Positions 7,460-16,363 of a stretch of 64,000 nucleotides of DNA are shown piece after piece; within the stretch, counting starts at the first letter, position 1, and each line of letters opens with the position of its first letter. The stretch comes from Pseudobutyrivibrio ruminis (GTDB taxonomy: Bacteria > Bacillota > Clostridia > Lachnospirales > Lachnospiraceae), in contig NZ_SVET01000014.1 of assembly GCF_015057245.1 (NCBI RefSeq), positions 1-64,000 of the forward strand, in the 5' to 3' direction. Made by a program: the position numbers and the translations under genes. The notes beneath the pieces were generated by a model that saw nothing but the letters and a program-made list of their open reading frames with translations, did not search any database and had not been told where the DNA came from.

Positions 7460-9616
7460 TTACTTCTCTTTCTTTCCAAGCTTCATTGTAAGACTGATTC
7501 TGCCCTTCTTTTCATCCACAGAAAGGACTTCAACATCAACAATATCGCCTACAGATACAACTTCCAAAGGATGCTTGATATATCTGTCTGTCATCTGAGA
7601 AATATGAACAAGGCCATCCTGATGAACTCCGATATCAATAAATGCACCAAAATCAATTACGTTTCGAACTGTACCCTTAAGCTGCATTCCTGGCTTTAGG
7701 TCTTTCATCTCCAGTACATCACTCTTGAGGATTGGTTTTGGCATATCTTCTCGAGGATCACGTCCTGGCTTTTCAAGCTCCTTGATGATATCCTCCAAAG
7801 TCATCTCTCCAATACCAAGTTCTGTGGATAACTCTTTGATATTATTAATGCTCTTGTGAATATCTTTAAGAGTGCCTGCTGCAATATCCTTTGTATCGAA
7901 ACCAAGCTTTTCAAGAAGAGCCTTTGCTGCATCATAGCTTTCTGGATGAACTGCTGTAGCATCAAGAGGATTCTTTCCTCCAATAATACGCATGAAACCT
8001 GCGCACTGCTCAAATGCTTTTGGTCCAAGCTTTGGAACCTTTTTAAGCTCTGCTCTGGAATTGAATCTACCATTTTCTTCACGATATACAACAATGTTCT
8101 TTGCAAGTGTTTTGTTGATACCTGATACATACTCCAGCAATGATGCTGATGCAGTATTTAAATCTACACCAACTGCGTTAACGCAAGTCTCTACAACGCC
8201 TGCAAGCGTCTCATCAAGCTTCTTCTGGTTCATATCGTGCTGATACTGACCTACACCTACTGATTTAGGGTCGATTTTTACAAGCTCTGCCAATGGATCC
8301 TGAAGACGACGAGCCATAGATGTTGCAGAACGCTGTCCAACATCAAAGTTAGGGAACTCCTCTGTCGCAAGCTTACTTGCAGAATAAACTGATGCACCAG
8401 CTTCATTTACAATGATGTACTCAACCTTTTCTGGAATCTCTTTAAGCATATCTACTATTATTTGCTCTGATTCACGGCTAGCAGTACCATTTCCAAGAGA
8501 AATAAGTGAAACATTGTATTTTTTGATAAGTGCTTTTATTACTTTCTTTGTCTCTTCTACTTTATTCTGAGGAGCTGTTGGATATACAACTGTTGTATCC
8601 AAAACCTTTCCTGTTGCATCGACTACAGCAATTTTACAACCAGTTCTAAACGCAGGGTCCCAACCAAGAACATTGCGACCTGCAATTGGAGGCTGCATAA
8701 GAAGCTGTGTAAGGTTCTTGCCGAATACCTTGATAGCTCCATCTTCTGCAACTTCTGTAAGGTTATTTCTGATTTCATTTTCAATAGAAGGCGCAATAAG
8801 TCTTGTGTATGCATCTTCTATAGTTGCTTTCAAAGCTTCATTCGTATTTACGTTATCTTTGCTGATTACCTTCTTTGAAAGGTAATTAATTATATCTTCT
8901 ACAGGAGCCTCGATAGAGACCTTGAGAATCTTTTCTTTTTCACCACGGTTTAAAGCAAGAATACGGTGACCTGGAAGCTTTGCAATTGCTTCATCATAAT
9001 CATAATAGTTTTCGTATACCGATTCTGCTTCAGCATCCTTCGCCTTAGAGATAATTCGACCGTTTTTGAAAGTCTTCTCTCTAATCCATGTACGATAATC
9101 CGCATCATCTGAAATGCTTTCTGCAATAATGTCACAAGCTCCAGCTATTGCATCTTCTACAGTCTCAACACCCTTTTCCTCATTGAGGAAAGCCTTAGCT
9201 TCTTCCTCAAGAGATTTGTTTGTCATCTGAAGAATGATGATATTAGCAAGTGGCTCTAATCCTTTTTCTTTTGCGATAGTAGCTCTTGTACGGCGCTTTG
9301 GTCTGTATGGTCTATACAAATCATCAACAGCAACCTGTGTTGTTGCTTCAAGAATAGCTTTCTTTAACTCTTCTGTAAGAAGTCCCTGCTCTTCAATCGA
9401 TGCTAAGCAAGTGGCTTTCTTTTCTTCCAAATTACGTAAATACGTTAATCTTTCTGAAAGTGTACGAAGCTGTTCGTCATTAAGACCTCCTGTAGCTTCC
9501 TTACGATATCGAGAAATAAAAGGGACTGTATTTCCTTCGTCCAATAATTTAATTGCTGCATCTACCTGAGCCGGTCTAACCTGAAGCTCTGATGCTATCT
9601 GTTTAGTAATATCCAT
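7460..9616 (-). CDS. tex: RNA-binding transcription accessory protein Tex
   Basis: Large 718-residue cytoplasmic nucleic-acid-binding protein of the Tex/YhgF family. Domain order visible: N-terminal helical region starting with VRPAQVDAAIKLLDEGNTVPFISRYRKEATGGL, a YqgF/RNase H-like core near 325-420 (LGWDPAFRTGCKIAVVDATG), helix-hairpin-helix segments near 500-560 (SGINKTLAKNIVVYREENG and KVPKLGPKAFEQCAGFMRI), and a C-terminal S1 domain (about 648-713, GMQLKGTVRNVIDFGAFIDIGVHQDGLVHISQM). Length and order are normal. It follows the acyltransferase gene by 18 bases and ends with a promoter and terminator region downstream. Confidence 0.95.
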   Translation of the reverse strand: MDITKQIASELQVRPAQVDAAIKLLDEGNTVPFISRYRKEATGGLNDEQLRTLSERLTYLRNLEEKKATCLASIEEQGLLTEELKKAILEATTQVAVDDLYRPYRPKRRTRATIAKEKGLEPLANIIILQMTNKSLEEEAKAFLNEEKGVETVEDAIAGACDIIAESISDDADYRTWIREKTFKNGRIISKAKDAEAESVYENYYDYDEAIAKLPGHRILALNRGEKEKILKVSIEAPVEDIINYLSKKVISKDNVNTNEALKATIEDAYTRLIAPSIENEIRNNLTEVAEDGAIKVFGKNLTQLLMQPPIAGRNVLGWDPAFRTGCKIAVVDATGKVLDTTVVYPTAPQNKVEETKKVIKALIKKYNVSLISLGNGTASRESEQIIVDMLKEIPEKVEYIIVNEAGASVYSASKLATEEFPNFDVGQRSATSMARRLQDPLAELVKIDPKSVGVGQYQHDMNQKKLDETLAGVVETCVNAVGVDLNTASASLLEYVSGINKTLAKNIVVYREENGRFNSRAELKKVPKLGPKAFEQCAGFMRIIGGKNPLDATAVHPESYDAAKALLEKLGFDTKDIAAGTLKDIHKSINNIKELSTELGIGEMTLEDIIKELEKPGRDPREDMPKPILKSDVLEMKDLKPGMQLKGTVRNVIDFGAFIDIGVHQDGLVHISQMTDRYIKHPLEVVSVGDIVDVEVLSVDEKKGRISLTMKLGKKEK

Positions 9617-9634
9617 GTTGTAACTCCTGTTTTA

Positions 9635-10699
9635 TTATTTTGCCTTCTTTGGAAATAGAAAAGCGTTTACCTTTGCTGAAAGTTTTATTACAAGCTCTGC
9701 TCCGCCCCAACTTAAAAGAAGCATCATAATAAAGGCAACAAACAAATCCTTGCTTGTATAGCCTTGAACATCTCTTGTTGAGAAGAACAGTCCAATTAAT
9801 GCATGATGTACCAAAATAACACACCAGCTAATTTTTGAAATATAAGCAACTGCTGCATACATTCTACCATCTTCTTTGAGAGTGACATCTCGAAGACCAA
9901 TGATCATGGCAACTGACCATATCGCAAATGCGATTTCTCCCGCTTCAGCTGAAAGCATGAATAACGCAGACTCAGGCGCAAAGCCCTGCACTAAATAGTG
10001 CCCCCAAATGAGAACCGTTATGACAAGACAAACCCACTTAGTCCATGTAGGGATTTGCTTGGTTCCTATTGTTTCATGCATAAGCATTCCAATGTAGAAA
10101 TAAACTAAAACAAAAAGAGGGTTCATCAGTACATTTATTTGGAATGGATTATAAACAAAAAGCATTACATTGCTAATAATCAAAAGAACTGCAAGGGTTA
10201 TAAATTTTGCTTTTTTAAGAAGCCAAGCTAGCAGTGGATACACAGCATAACATATAACAATACAAGACATAAACCACTCACCAATAAGGTAGAAGTTGGC
10301 CTCAACCTGGAACATCATTCCATCAATACCTAATATTGTATAAATGAATTTCCATGGCTGTACAAATGACGCTGTGATTCCATTATTCACAAAGAAATAC
10401 AGGCATGTCATCAGTGTGTATGCTACATAAAAAGGAATGTATAATCCCTTAAAGCGTTTAAGATAATACTGTTTAAGTGAAATGGTATCCTCCTTGTTGT
10501 ACATAAGGGCATAGCCCGAAATAATAAACAAGAAAAGACTGGCTGGTCTGGCCATAACATTAAAGAAATAGTTAATGCCAGGCATTAAAGAATCAGTACC
10601 ATTTCCTCTATAGATATAGTCCACTGTAAAGTGATAGCAGAATATAAAAATTACTCCAATGACTCTAAGAATATCAAGTCCTATGATTCGCTTTTTCAT
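9635..10699 (-). CDS. Membrane acyltransferase, acyltransferase 3 family
   Basis: A 354-residue integral membrane protein with about ten hydrophobic helices. The start KKRIIGLDILRVIGVIFIFCYHF carries the family pattern of a first helix with an invariant His (CYHF), and ISGYALMYNKED with LKQYYLKRFKGLYIPF follows, as in OafA/YrhL-type enzymes that O-acylate surface sugars. The acceptor cannot be read from sequence. It has a good ribosome binding site (TTAGGAG) and a plausible promoter (TTGCTT-N18-TATACT) overlapping the terminator at 10749-10778. It probably shares a transcript with tex. Confidence 0.85.
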   Translation of the reverse strand: MKKRIIGLDILRVIGVIFIFCYHFTVDYIYRGNGTDSLMPGINYFFNVMARPASLFLFIISGYALMYNKEDTISLKQYYLKRFKGLYIPFYVAYTLMTCLYFFVNNGITASFVQPWKFIYTILGIDGMMFQVEANFYLIGEWFMSCIVICYAVYPLLAWLLKKAKFITLAVLLIISNVMLFVYNPFQINVLMNPLFVLVYFYIGMLMHETIGTKQIPTWTKWVCLVITVLIWGHYLVQGFAPESALFMLSAEAGEIAFAIWSVAMIIGLRDVTLKEDGRMYAAVAYISKISWCVILVHHALIGLFFSTRDVQGYTSKDLFVAFIMMLLLSWGGAELVIKLSAKVNAFLFPKKAK

Positions 10700-10748
10700 A
10701 AAACACTCCTAACTTAAATTATCTAGTTTAGTATATGCAATGTGGATA

Positions 10749-10778
10749 TAAAAAAGCAAGTGGATAAACCACTTGCTT
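10749..10778 (-). terminator. Terminator of the glp operon
   Basis: Stem AAGCAAGTGG / CCACTTGCTT (10754-10763 with 10769-10778), 5-nt loop, T-run on the minus strand. It follows the DUF1667 gene and closes the glpA-like/FAD/DUF1667 unit. A shorter T-run on the plus side makes it weakly bidirectional. Confidence 0.88.
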
Positions 10779-10801
10779 TCTCTTTATAAGCATGAACCGG
10801 A

Positions 10802-11167
10802 TTATACTGCCTCAACATTTCTAGTTGCCACAACATCCACGCCTGTGCCACATACATTTTTAACTACTACATCACCAATGTGAACAGGAGCCTTCATAAC
10901 GGCTGCATCAATTTCCTTCATTACATCGTCGATTTTATCCTTTGGAATATTACTAGCTGTTTTAACTGAAACTCTTGGCTTATCTCCTCCAAGAATAACA
11001 GCTGTAGATGTAACTGTTCTCTCAGGATGTGTCACTTCATTTCTTGCATATTTATCACCGATGCCGCAAGTGTTGCCTGTCACTGAGACAACCTCACCTT
11101 CATTCAATTCTACTGTAATCTGGCATCCCATTGGGCAGCCAATACATGTTAACTCTCTCTTTTCCAT
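10802..11167 (-). CDS. DUF1667 cysteine-containing protein of the glycerol-3-phosphate locus
   Basis: A 121-residue protein with an N-terminal CIGCPMGCQ motif (three Cys) and further single Cys near 35 and 105, as in the DUF1667 family. It could hold an iron-sulfur centre; that is inference from the cysteines. DUF1667 genes are typically found next to a GlpA/GlpO-like dehydrogenase and a second FAD oxidoreductase, exactly as here, and the three are thought to form one anaerobic glycerol-3-phosphate-oxidising complex. It has an AAGGAGG ribosome binding site and is 13 bases after the FAD protein stop. Confidence 0.88.
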   Translation of the reverse strand: MEKRELTCIGCPMGCQITVELNEGEVVSVTGNTCGIGDKYARNEVTHPERTVTSTAVILGGDKPRVSVKTASNIPKDKIDDVMKEIDAAVMKAPVHIGDVVVKNVCGTGVDVVATRNVEAV

Positions 11168-11180
11168 TTTCTGCCCCTCC

Positions 11181-12446
11181 TTACTCTGCTTCTATCTTAA
11201 CTGTAATTTTCTTTAAACCTGGCTTTTCTTCTAGCTTAGATTTAAGCAAGATAACCTGTTCCATCTCTCCAGGAGCCATAATGCGTTTTTTATTATGCAT
11301 TACTCGCTCGTCATCAAAGTATACGCTTACGTATGAATCCTTATATACAGCGCCCACTCTGAATCTTACAGTAAGTTTATCATCCATTCTTCCAAGGTCG
11401 ATTGTTGAAGGAACAGTATAGCGAGCACCTTCTGTAGCCACGATTTCAATTTCTTCTCCACCGTTATCAGCAAGCTCACCCTTGATGAATTTAGCTGCAT
11501 TCTGTCCTGCTCTATCAGCTTCTTCTGAAACATAGTCAACAAGATCATGAACGTGAAGTACATTACCGCAAGCAAATACACCTGGTATGTTAGTCTCAAG
11601 TGACTCATTTACGATAGGTCCACTTGTAATTGGACTCATCTCCACTCCTGCATTTCTTGAAAGTTCATTCTCTGGAATAAGACCGCATGAAAGAAGAAGA
11701 GTATCGCATGTATATCTTTCTTCTGTACCAGGAATTGGCTTTCCATGATTATCTACCTGTGCAATTGTAACCGCTTCAAGATGTTCTTTGCCTTCAATAT
11801 CTACTACTGTATGACTAAGCTTAAGAGGAATGCCAAAGTCATCAAGACACTGAACGATATTTCTCTTTAATCCACCTGAGTAAGGCATAAGCTCTGCAAC
11901 CACTTTAACCTTTGCACCTTCAAGTGTCATACGACGAGCCATGATAAGTCCGATATCGCCAGAACCTAAAATAACTACCTCACGTCCTGGCATATATCCT
12001 TCAATATTTACAAGACGCTGAGCTGTACCTGCAGAGAATATTCCAGCTGGTCTGTAACCTGGAATATTTAAAGCTCCTCTAGGACGCTCACGGCATCCCA
12101 TTGCAAGAATAACTGCACCAGCTTTAATCTGATACATTCCATCCTCTCTGCTCATAGCTGTTACTACTCTATCTTCAGAGATATCCATTACCATAGTGTT
12201 CAGCTTATATTCGATTTTTGCATCAAGTACCTTTTCGATGAATCTGTATGCATACTCTGGGCCTGTAAGCTCCTCTTTAAATGTGTGGAGCCCAAAACCA
12301 TTGTGGATACACTGATTTAAAATACCTCCTAATTCCTTATCTCTTTCAAGAATAAGAATTTTATCTACACCTGCGTTTCTAGCAGCTACTGCTGCTGCAA
12401 GTCCTGCTGGGCCTCCGCCAACGATAACAATATCATAATTAAGCAT
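11181..12446 (-). CDS. FAD/NAD-dependent oxidoreductase, partner of the G3P dehydrogenase
   Basis: A 421-residue two-dinucleotide-fold flavoprotein. FAD-binding GGGPAGLAAAVAARNAG is at residues 9-25, ERDKELGGILNQCIHNGFG follows, and a second NAD-binding VILGSGDIGLIMARRM sits near residue 155; the FAD-closing ETNIPGVFACGNV segment is near 285. In similar loci this protein probably passes electrons from glycerol-3-phosphate oxidation onward, alongside DUF1667. Its start overlaps the stop of the upstream dehydrogenase (12446). Confidence 0.88.
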   Translation of the reverse strand: MLNYDIVIVGGGPAGLAAAVAARNAGVDKILILERDKELGGILNQCIHNGFGLHTFKEELTGPEYAYRFIEKVLDAKIEYKLNTMVMDISEDRVVTAMSREDGMYQIKAGAVILAMGCRERPRGALNIPGYRPAGIFSAGTAQRLVNIEGYMPGREVVILGSGDIGLIMARRMTLEGAKVKVVAELMPYSGGLKRNIVQCLDDFGIPLKLSHTVVDIEGKEHLEAVTIAQVDNHGKPIPGTEERYTCDTLLLSCGLIPENELSRNAGVEMSPITSGPIVNESLETNIPGVFACGNVLHVHDLVDYVSEEADRAGQNAAKFIKGELADNGGEEIEIVATEGARYTVPSTIDLGRMDDKLTVRFRVGAVYKDSYVSVYFDDERVMHNKKRIMAPGEMEQVILLKSKLEEKPGLKKITVKIEAE

Positions 12447-13897
12447 TACTGATTGCCTCCCTTCTGGTTCTTTGTACGATGTGTAACAATCTTTGATTGT
12501 CCACCACTCTTTGTAATCTCCTCATAAGGAAGACCTAACTCTCTATGGATAATATCCATAACCTTTGGTGAGCAGAAGCCTGCCTGGCATCTTCCCATTC
12601 CTGCTCTTGTTCTACGCTTTACACCATCGAGTGTGCGAGCACCAAGAGGTCTGTGAATTGCATCTAAAATCTCGCCCTCTGAAATAGATTCGCAACGGCA
12701 GATGATATTTCCATAAGCTGGATTTTTCTTAATTAATTCATTTCTTTCTTCAAGTGAAAGATTCTCAGGATTTAAAATATCCTTGCGTGTTCCAACCCAA
12801 TTTTCTTTCTCAGTAAAATTCATTGCCTCTTTAAGAAGATTTGCTACCATCTCTCCAATTGCTGGACTAGCCGAAAGACCAGGAGACTCAATTCCTGCAC
12901 AATCAACAAATCCCTTAGCATCTTCTACCTCTCCAATGATAAATTCATGGCCGTCTTCATGAGCTCTAAGGCCTGCGAAGGAAGTAATAACTTTTCTCAT
13001 AGGAAGGTTCTTTACATGGTCGTTGGCCTTTGCAATAAGGTCTCCGATTCCCTCTCCTGTTGTATTTACTCCTTCTTTGTTTTCAATATCAATTGCTGTT
13101 GGTCCAACTAACAAATTGCCATGTACTGTTGGTGTAACAAGAACGCCCTTACCAAGGTCTGTTGGCTGAGGGAAAATTGTATGTGTTACATGAGTTCCTG
13201 CTTCTTTATCAAGCAAGCAGTAATCACCTCTTCTTGGTGTGATATGTATTTTATTTGCACTAACCATGTTGTGGAACTTATCAGCATATACGCCAGCTGC
13301 ATTTACAACATACTTTGCAATGTACTCGCCATTGTTTGTACGAAGATGCCACATTCCATCTTCACCTTTTTTGATATCTTCAACTTCAGTGTTAAATCTG
13401 AATTCTACGCCATTAACATTTGCATTTTCTGCCATAGCAATATTGAGCTTAAATGGGCAAACGATTCCACCTGTTGGTGCATATAAAGCACCTTCAACGT
13501 TATCTGAAAGATTTGGTTCCATTTCAAGTGCTTCTTCTCTGCTTAAAATTCTAAGACCCTTTACACCATTTTTTACACCTCTATCGTAAAGGTCTTGAAG
13601 TCCTGGTAATGCCTCCTTGTGAATGCAAACTACCATAGAACCATTTCTCTTAAATGGAACATCCAAATCCTTGCAGATTTCATCCATCATCTCATTGCCT
13701 CGAACATTTAACTTGGCCATCAATGATCCCTCTGCTGCATCAAATCCAGCATGAACAATAGCTGAATTTGCTTTTGTTGTCCCCTCACAAACATCACTGC
13801 ATTTGTCCAAGACACATACATTTACATTGTATCTTGATAACTCTCTTGCAATAGAGCTTCCTGAAACGCCAGCTCCTATGATTACTACATCATACAT
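12446..13897 (-). CDS. Glycerol-3-phosphate dehydrogenase, GlpA-like, with C-terminal [2Fe-2S] BFD domain
   Basis: A 483-residue flavoprotein that likely oxidises sn-glycerol-3-phosphate to dihydroxyacetone phosphate. N-terminal FAD motif GAGVSGSSIARELSRY (8-23); substrate-domain patterns SAIVHAGFD and RRGDYCLLDK as in GlpA/GlpO. At the C terminus (about 400-460) there is a BFD-type cluster motif: CRCE, then GRCQAGFC, giving four cysteines for a [2Fe-2S] centre. It is preceded by a terminator bearing the glp leader motif (13943-14004), so expression beyond glpK probably depends on GlpP. Ribosome binding site AAGGAGT. Confidence 0.9.
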   Translation of the reverse strand: MYDVVIIGAGVSGSSIARELSRYNVNVCVLDKCSDVCEGTTKANSAIVHAGFDAAEGSLMAKLNVRGNEMMDEICKDLDVPFKRNGSMVVCIHKEALPGLQDLYDRGVKNGVKGLRILSREEALEMEPNLSDNVEGALYAPTGGIVCPFKLNIAMAENANVNGVEFRFNTEVEDIKKGEDGMWHLRTNNGEYIAKYVVNAAGVYADKFHNMVSANKIHITPRRGDYCLLDKEAGTHVTHTIFPQPTDLGKGVLVTPTVHGNLLVGPTAIDIENKEGVNTTGEGIGDLIAKANDHVKNLPMRKVITSFAGLRAHEDGHEFIIGEVEDAKGFVDCAGIESPGLSASPAIGEMVANLLKEAMNFTEKENWVGTRKDILNPENLSLEERNELIKKNPAYGNIICRCESISEGEILDAIHRPLGARTLDGVKRRTRAGMGRCQAGFCSPKVMDIIHRELGLPYEEITKSGGQSKIVTHRTKNQKGGNQ

Positions 13898-13942
13898 ATT
13901 ATCTACTCCTTCTTTCTAATCCTTCACTAAGATTTGTCATAT

Positions 13943-14004
13943 AAAAAAGAGTTGGCAAAGAGACGCATCGTAAATGCGTTTCTATACCAACTCCAATCTC
14001 ACGG
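13943..14004 (-). promoter_or_regulatory. GlpP-type leader with terminator between glpK and glpA-like gene
   Basis: A two-part stem (GAGTTGG 13949-13955 with CCAACTC 13987-13993; inner AGAGACGCAT with ATGCGTTTCT) followed by a T-run (plus A 13943-13948) makes a terminator. Three bases before the stem, at 13997-14004, the minus strand reads CCGTGAGA, the same octamer that precedes the terminator upstream of glpP. Interpreted as a GlpP-responsive antitermination site; also a normal end for glpK transcripts. Confidence 0.72.
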
Positions 14005-14023
14005 TATCATATTATTTAATTAA

Positions 14024-15523
14024 TCAGTCTTTAGCCCAACCTCTTGTGGCTGCAACTGCCTTTGCCCATCCCTTAAGAGCTTCCTTACGCTTTTCGTCTG
14101 TCATCTCTGGCTTGAACTCGCGGCAGATGCCCCAGTTCTTGATGACGTCTTCTTTGCTGTCCCAATAGCCAACCGCAAGACCGGCTAAGTAAGCAGCTCC
14201 CATAGCTGTTGTTTCAACACAGCAAGGACGAACTACGTTTGTATTTATTATATCAGACTGGAACTGCATCAGGAAGTTGTTGTTTGATGCACCGCCGTCA
14301 ACCTTTAATGAGTTGAGGTGCTTTCCTGAATCAAGCTCCATAGCGTGTAAAACATCGTATGTTTGATATGCAAGTGATTCAAGTGTAGCTCTGATGATAT
14401 GGTATTTGTTAACACCACGTGTAAGGCCTGTGATTGCACCTCTTGCATATGGATCCCAATATGGAGCGCCAAGACCTGTGAAGGCTGGAACTACATAACA
14501 TCCGTTAGTATCATTTACTCTAGTTGCAAAGTATTCTGAATCAGGTGATGAATCTACAACCTTAAGCTCATCACGAAGCCACTGAATAGCAGCGCCTGCA
14601 ACATATACTGAACCCTCAAGAGCATAAGTGATTTTGCCATCAAGACCCCAGGCAATTGTAGTAAGCAGATCATTCTTTGAGAAGATTGGCTTATCACCTG
14701 TGTTCATTAACATAAAGCAACCTGTGCCGTATGTGTTTTTGGCATCTCCCTCATTGAAGCATGTCTGTCCAAACAATGCAGCCTGCTGGTCGCCTGCAGC
14801 ACCGGCAATTCGGATTGGACCACCAAAGAATTCTGGATCAGTCTCTCCGTAAATGCAGCTTGAAGGCTTTACCTCTGGAAGCATACTCATTGGAATATCA
14901 AGTATCTGGCAAAGCTCCTCATCCCACTCAAGAGTGTTGATGTTGAACAAAAGTGTTCGTGAAGCATTTGAATAATCCGTAACATGAACCTTGCCTTTGG
15001 TAAGCTTATAGATTAACCATGAATCCACTGTTCCAAAACAAAGCTCGCCTCTTTCAGCTCTTTCACGTGCTCCATCTACGTTATCAAGAATCCATCTTAA
15101 TTTAGTTCCTGAGAAATATGGATCAAACTTTAATCCTGTTTTTGACTGGAACTTTTCAACGATTCCTGGAATTTTGCCTTTCATTTGCTCTGCAAAATCC
15201 GATGTTCTACGGCACTGCCAAACTATCGCATGATATATTGGCTGGCCTGTAGCTCTATCCCAAACAATAACTGTTTCTCTTTGATTTGTAATACCGATTG
15301 CAGCAATATCATCTGCTGTAGCACCGATGCTTCTGACTGCTTCACGAGCTACTGAAAGCTGTGTCTGCCAGATTTCGTTTGCATCATGCTCTACCCAACC
15401 AGGCTGTGGAAAGAACTGTGTGAATTCTTTATTGACCGCTGCACACATCTCTCCTTTTTCATTAAACAGAATACATCTGTTGCTTGTTGTTCCGGCATCT
15501 AATGCCATTACATATTTACCCAT
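14024..15523 (-). CDS. glpK: Glycerol kinase
   Basis: Phosphorylates glycerol to sn-glycerol-3-phosphate. The 499 residues match the family length closely. N-terminal ALDAGTTSNRCILFNEKG is the FGGY ATP-phosphate loop; GITNQRETVIVWD, VWQCRRT, YFSGTKLRWILDN and the C-terminal adenosine loop VDGGASNNNFLMQFQ (around 405) are standard. The His phosphorylated by HPr in Gram-positive GlpK lies in an H-containing loop near 230; I see TLLFNINTLEWDEELC there without that His, so PTS phosphoactivation is doubtful. It sits downstream of glpP and upstream of the G3P-oxidising proteins; no glpF facilitator gene is in the window. Confidence 0.96.
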   Translation of the reverse strand: MGKYVMALDAGTTSNRCILFNEKGEMCAAVNKEFTQFFPQPGWVEHDANEIWQTQLSVAREAVRSIGATADDIAAIGITNQRETVIVWDRATGQPIYHAIVWQCRRTSDFAEQMKGKIPGIVEKFQSKTGLKFDPYFSGTKLRWILDNVDGARERAERGELCFGTVDSWLIYKLTKGKVHVTDYSNASRTLLFNINTLEWDEELCQILDIPMSMLPEVKPSSCIYGETDPEFFGGPIRIAGAAGDQQAALFGQTCFNEGDAKNTYGTGCFMLMNTGDKPIFSKNDLLTTIAWGLDGKITYALEGSVYVAGAAIQWLRDELKVVDSSPDSEYFATRVNDTNGCYVVPAFTGLGAPYWDPYARGAITGLTRGVNKYHIIRATLESLAYQTYDVLHAMELDSGKHLNSLKVDGGASNNNFLMQFQSDIINTNVVRPCCVETTAMGAAYLAGLAVGYWDSKEDVIKNWGICREFKPEMTDEKRKEALKGWAKAVAATRGWAKD

Positions 15524-15573
15524 TATTACTCCACTACTCCTTCTATCATTTGGTAGAAATACCTGGTACTGCG

Positions 15574-16152
15574 CTATAGCTTCCAGACTGCTTCATTTGT
15601 AGAAGATACTGCAAGCACCCCATTATTAAGCGCATTCATAACATCTTCTCTATCTGAAATAAGTCCTCCAGCAATAACTGGAACCTTGCTAATACTGTTT
15701 ATCTTTTTGATAATCTTTGGCTGAACTATTCCAGGGAGAATCTCGATGACATCTGGCTGAGCTATTCCGTGGCGGTCCTGCTTTTCGATATTAACAAGAG
15801 CCATACTATCTATCACGAAATACCTGAGCACTGTGTACATTCCAAGCTGATTTGCTCGCTCAATCAAGCTTCCTTTAGTGGTAATTATTCCATCTGCTTT
15901 GACGGTATTCTTGATGTAGTCTACTGCAACATCCTTACCACTTCCAAGGCCTGCTATTAAATCCATGTGCACCATAGCCACCTTGCCAGCTGACTTGATT
16001 TTTTCGACGATGTCAGAGATGTTGCAAATATCCCCATACAGAATGAAGATTATTTCGCACTCTGTCTTTAAGGCTTTTTCAAGGCCTTTATCATCTTTGA
16101 CTGCTGCAATAACTGGATTGTTCTCTAGCTTTTCGATAAACTCTCTGTTCAT
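15574..16152 (-). CDS. glpP: Glycerol-3-phosphate-responsive antiterminator GlpP
   Basis: A 192-residue TIM-barrel-like RNA-binding regulator. When bound to glycerol-3-phosphate, GlpP proteins stop termination in leaders of glp genes. Family sequence is seen throughout: NPVIAAVKDDKGLEKAL at the start, VHMDLIAGLGSGKDVAVDYI in the middle and PVIAGGLISDREDVMNAL at the end. It is the first gene after its own leader terminator (16191-16247), giving autoregulation, and lies 50 bases before glpK. Confidence 0.94.
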   Translation of the reverse strand: MNREFIEKLENNPVIAAVKDDKGLEKALKTECEIIFILYGDICNISDIVEKIKSAGKVAMVHMDLIAGLGSGKDVAVDYIKNTVKADGIITTKGSLIERANQLGMYTVLRYFVIDSMALVNIEKQDRHGIAQPDVIEILPGIVQPKIIKKINSISKVPVIAGGLISDREDVMNALNNGVLAVSSTNEAVWKL

Positions 16153-16190
16153 AGTTTATTCTCCTAATCGTACTGTCTTTATTTAGACAT

Positions 16191-16259
16191 AAAAAAAGAA
16201 TATGCCTAAATAGACAAGGAGAAAAATCCTTATCACAGCCACATTCTCTTCTCTCACGG
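16191..16259 (-). promoter_or_regulatory. glpP-glpK leader: GlpP-type motif and terminator
   Basis: Minus strand order: CCGTGAGA (16252-16259), then the stem AGAATGTG (16240-16247) pairing with CATATTCT (16197-16204), an inner stem AAGGA/TCCTT (16227-16231 with 16216-16220), then seven T. The terminator is 38 bases before glpP. The shared octamer with 13997-14004 points to regulation by GlpP. Confidence 0.78.
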
Positions 16260-16286
16260 GCACATATTATCTTGTAAGTTAATAAT

Positions 16287-16342
16287 ACACTTAGATTTGG
16301 GAAATATCAATATATTTTTGCTGAATTCCCAAGCCTAAGTGT
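16287..16342. repeat. Long inverted repeat between the ROK gene and glp leader
   Basis: Arms of 17 bases: ACACTTAG-AT-TTGGGAA (16287-16303) against TTCCCAA-GC-CTAAGTGT (16326-16342), with a 2-base imperfection and a 22-base loop. There is no T-tract on either side, so as a terminator of the ROK operon it would be weak. It also lies just upstream of the likely glp -10 (GATAAT on the minus strand near 16270) and could be an operator. Confidence 0.6.
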
Positions 16343-16363
16343 AAATAATTGACAAATTTGTAA

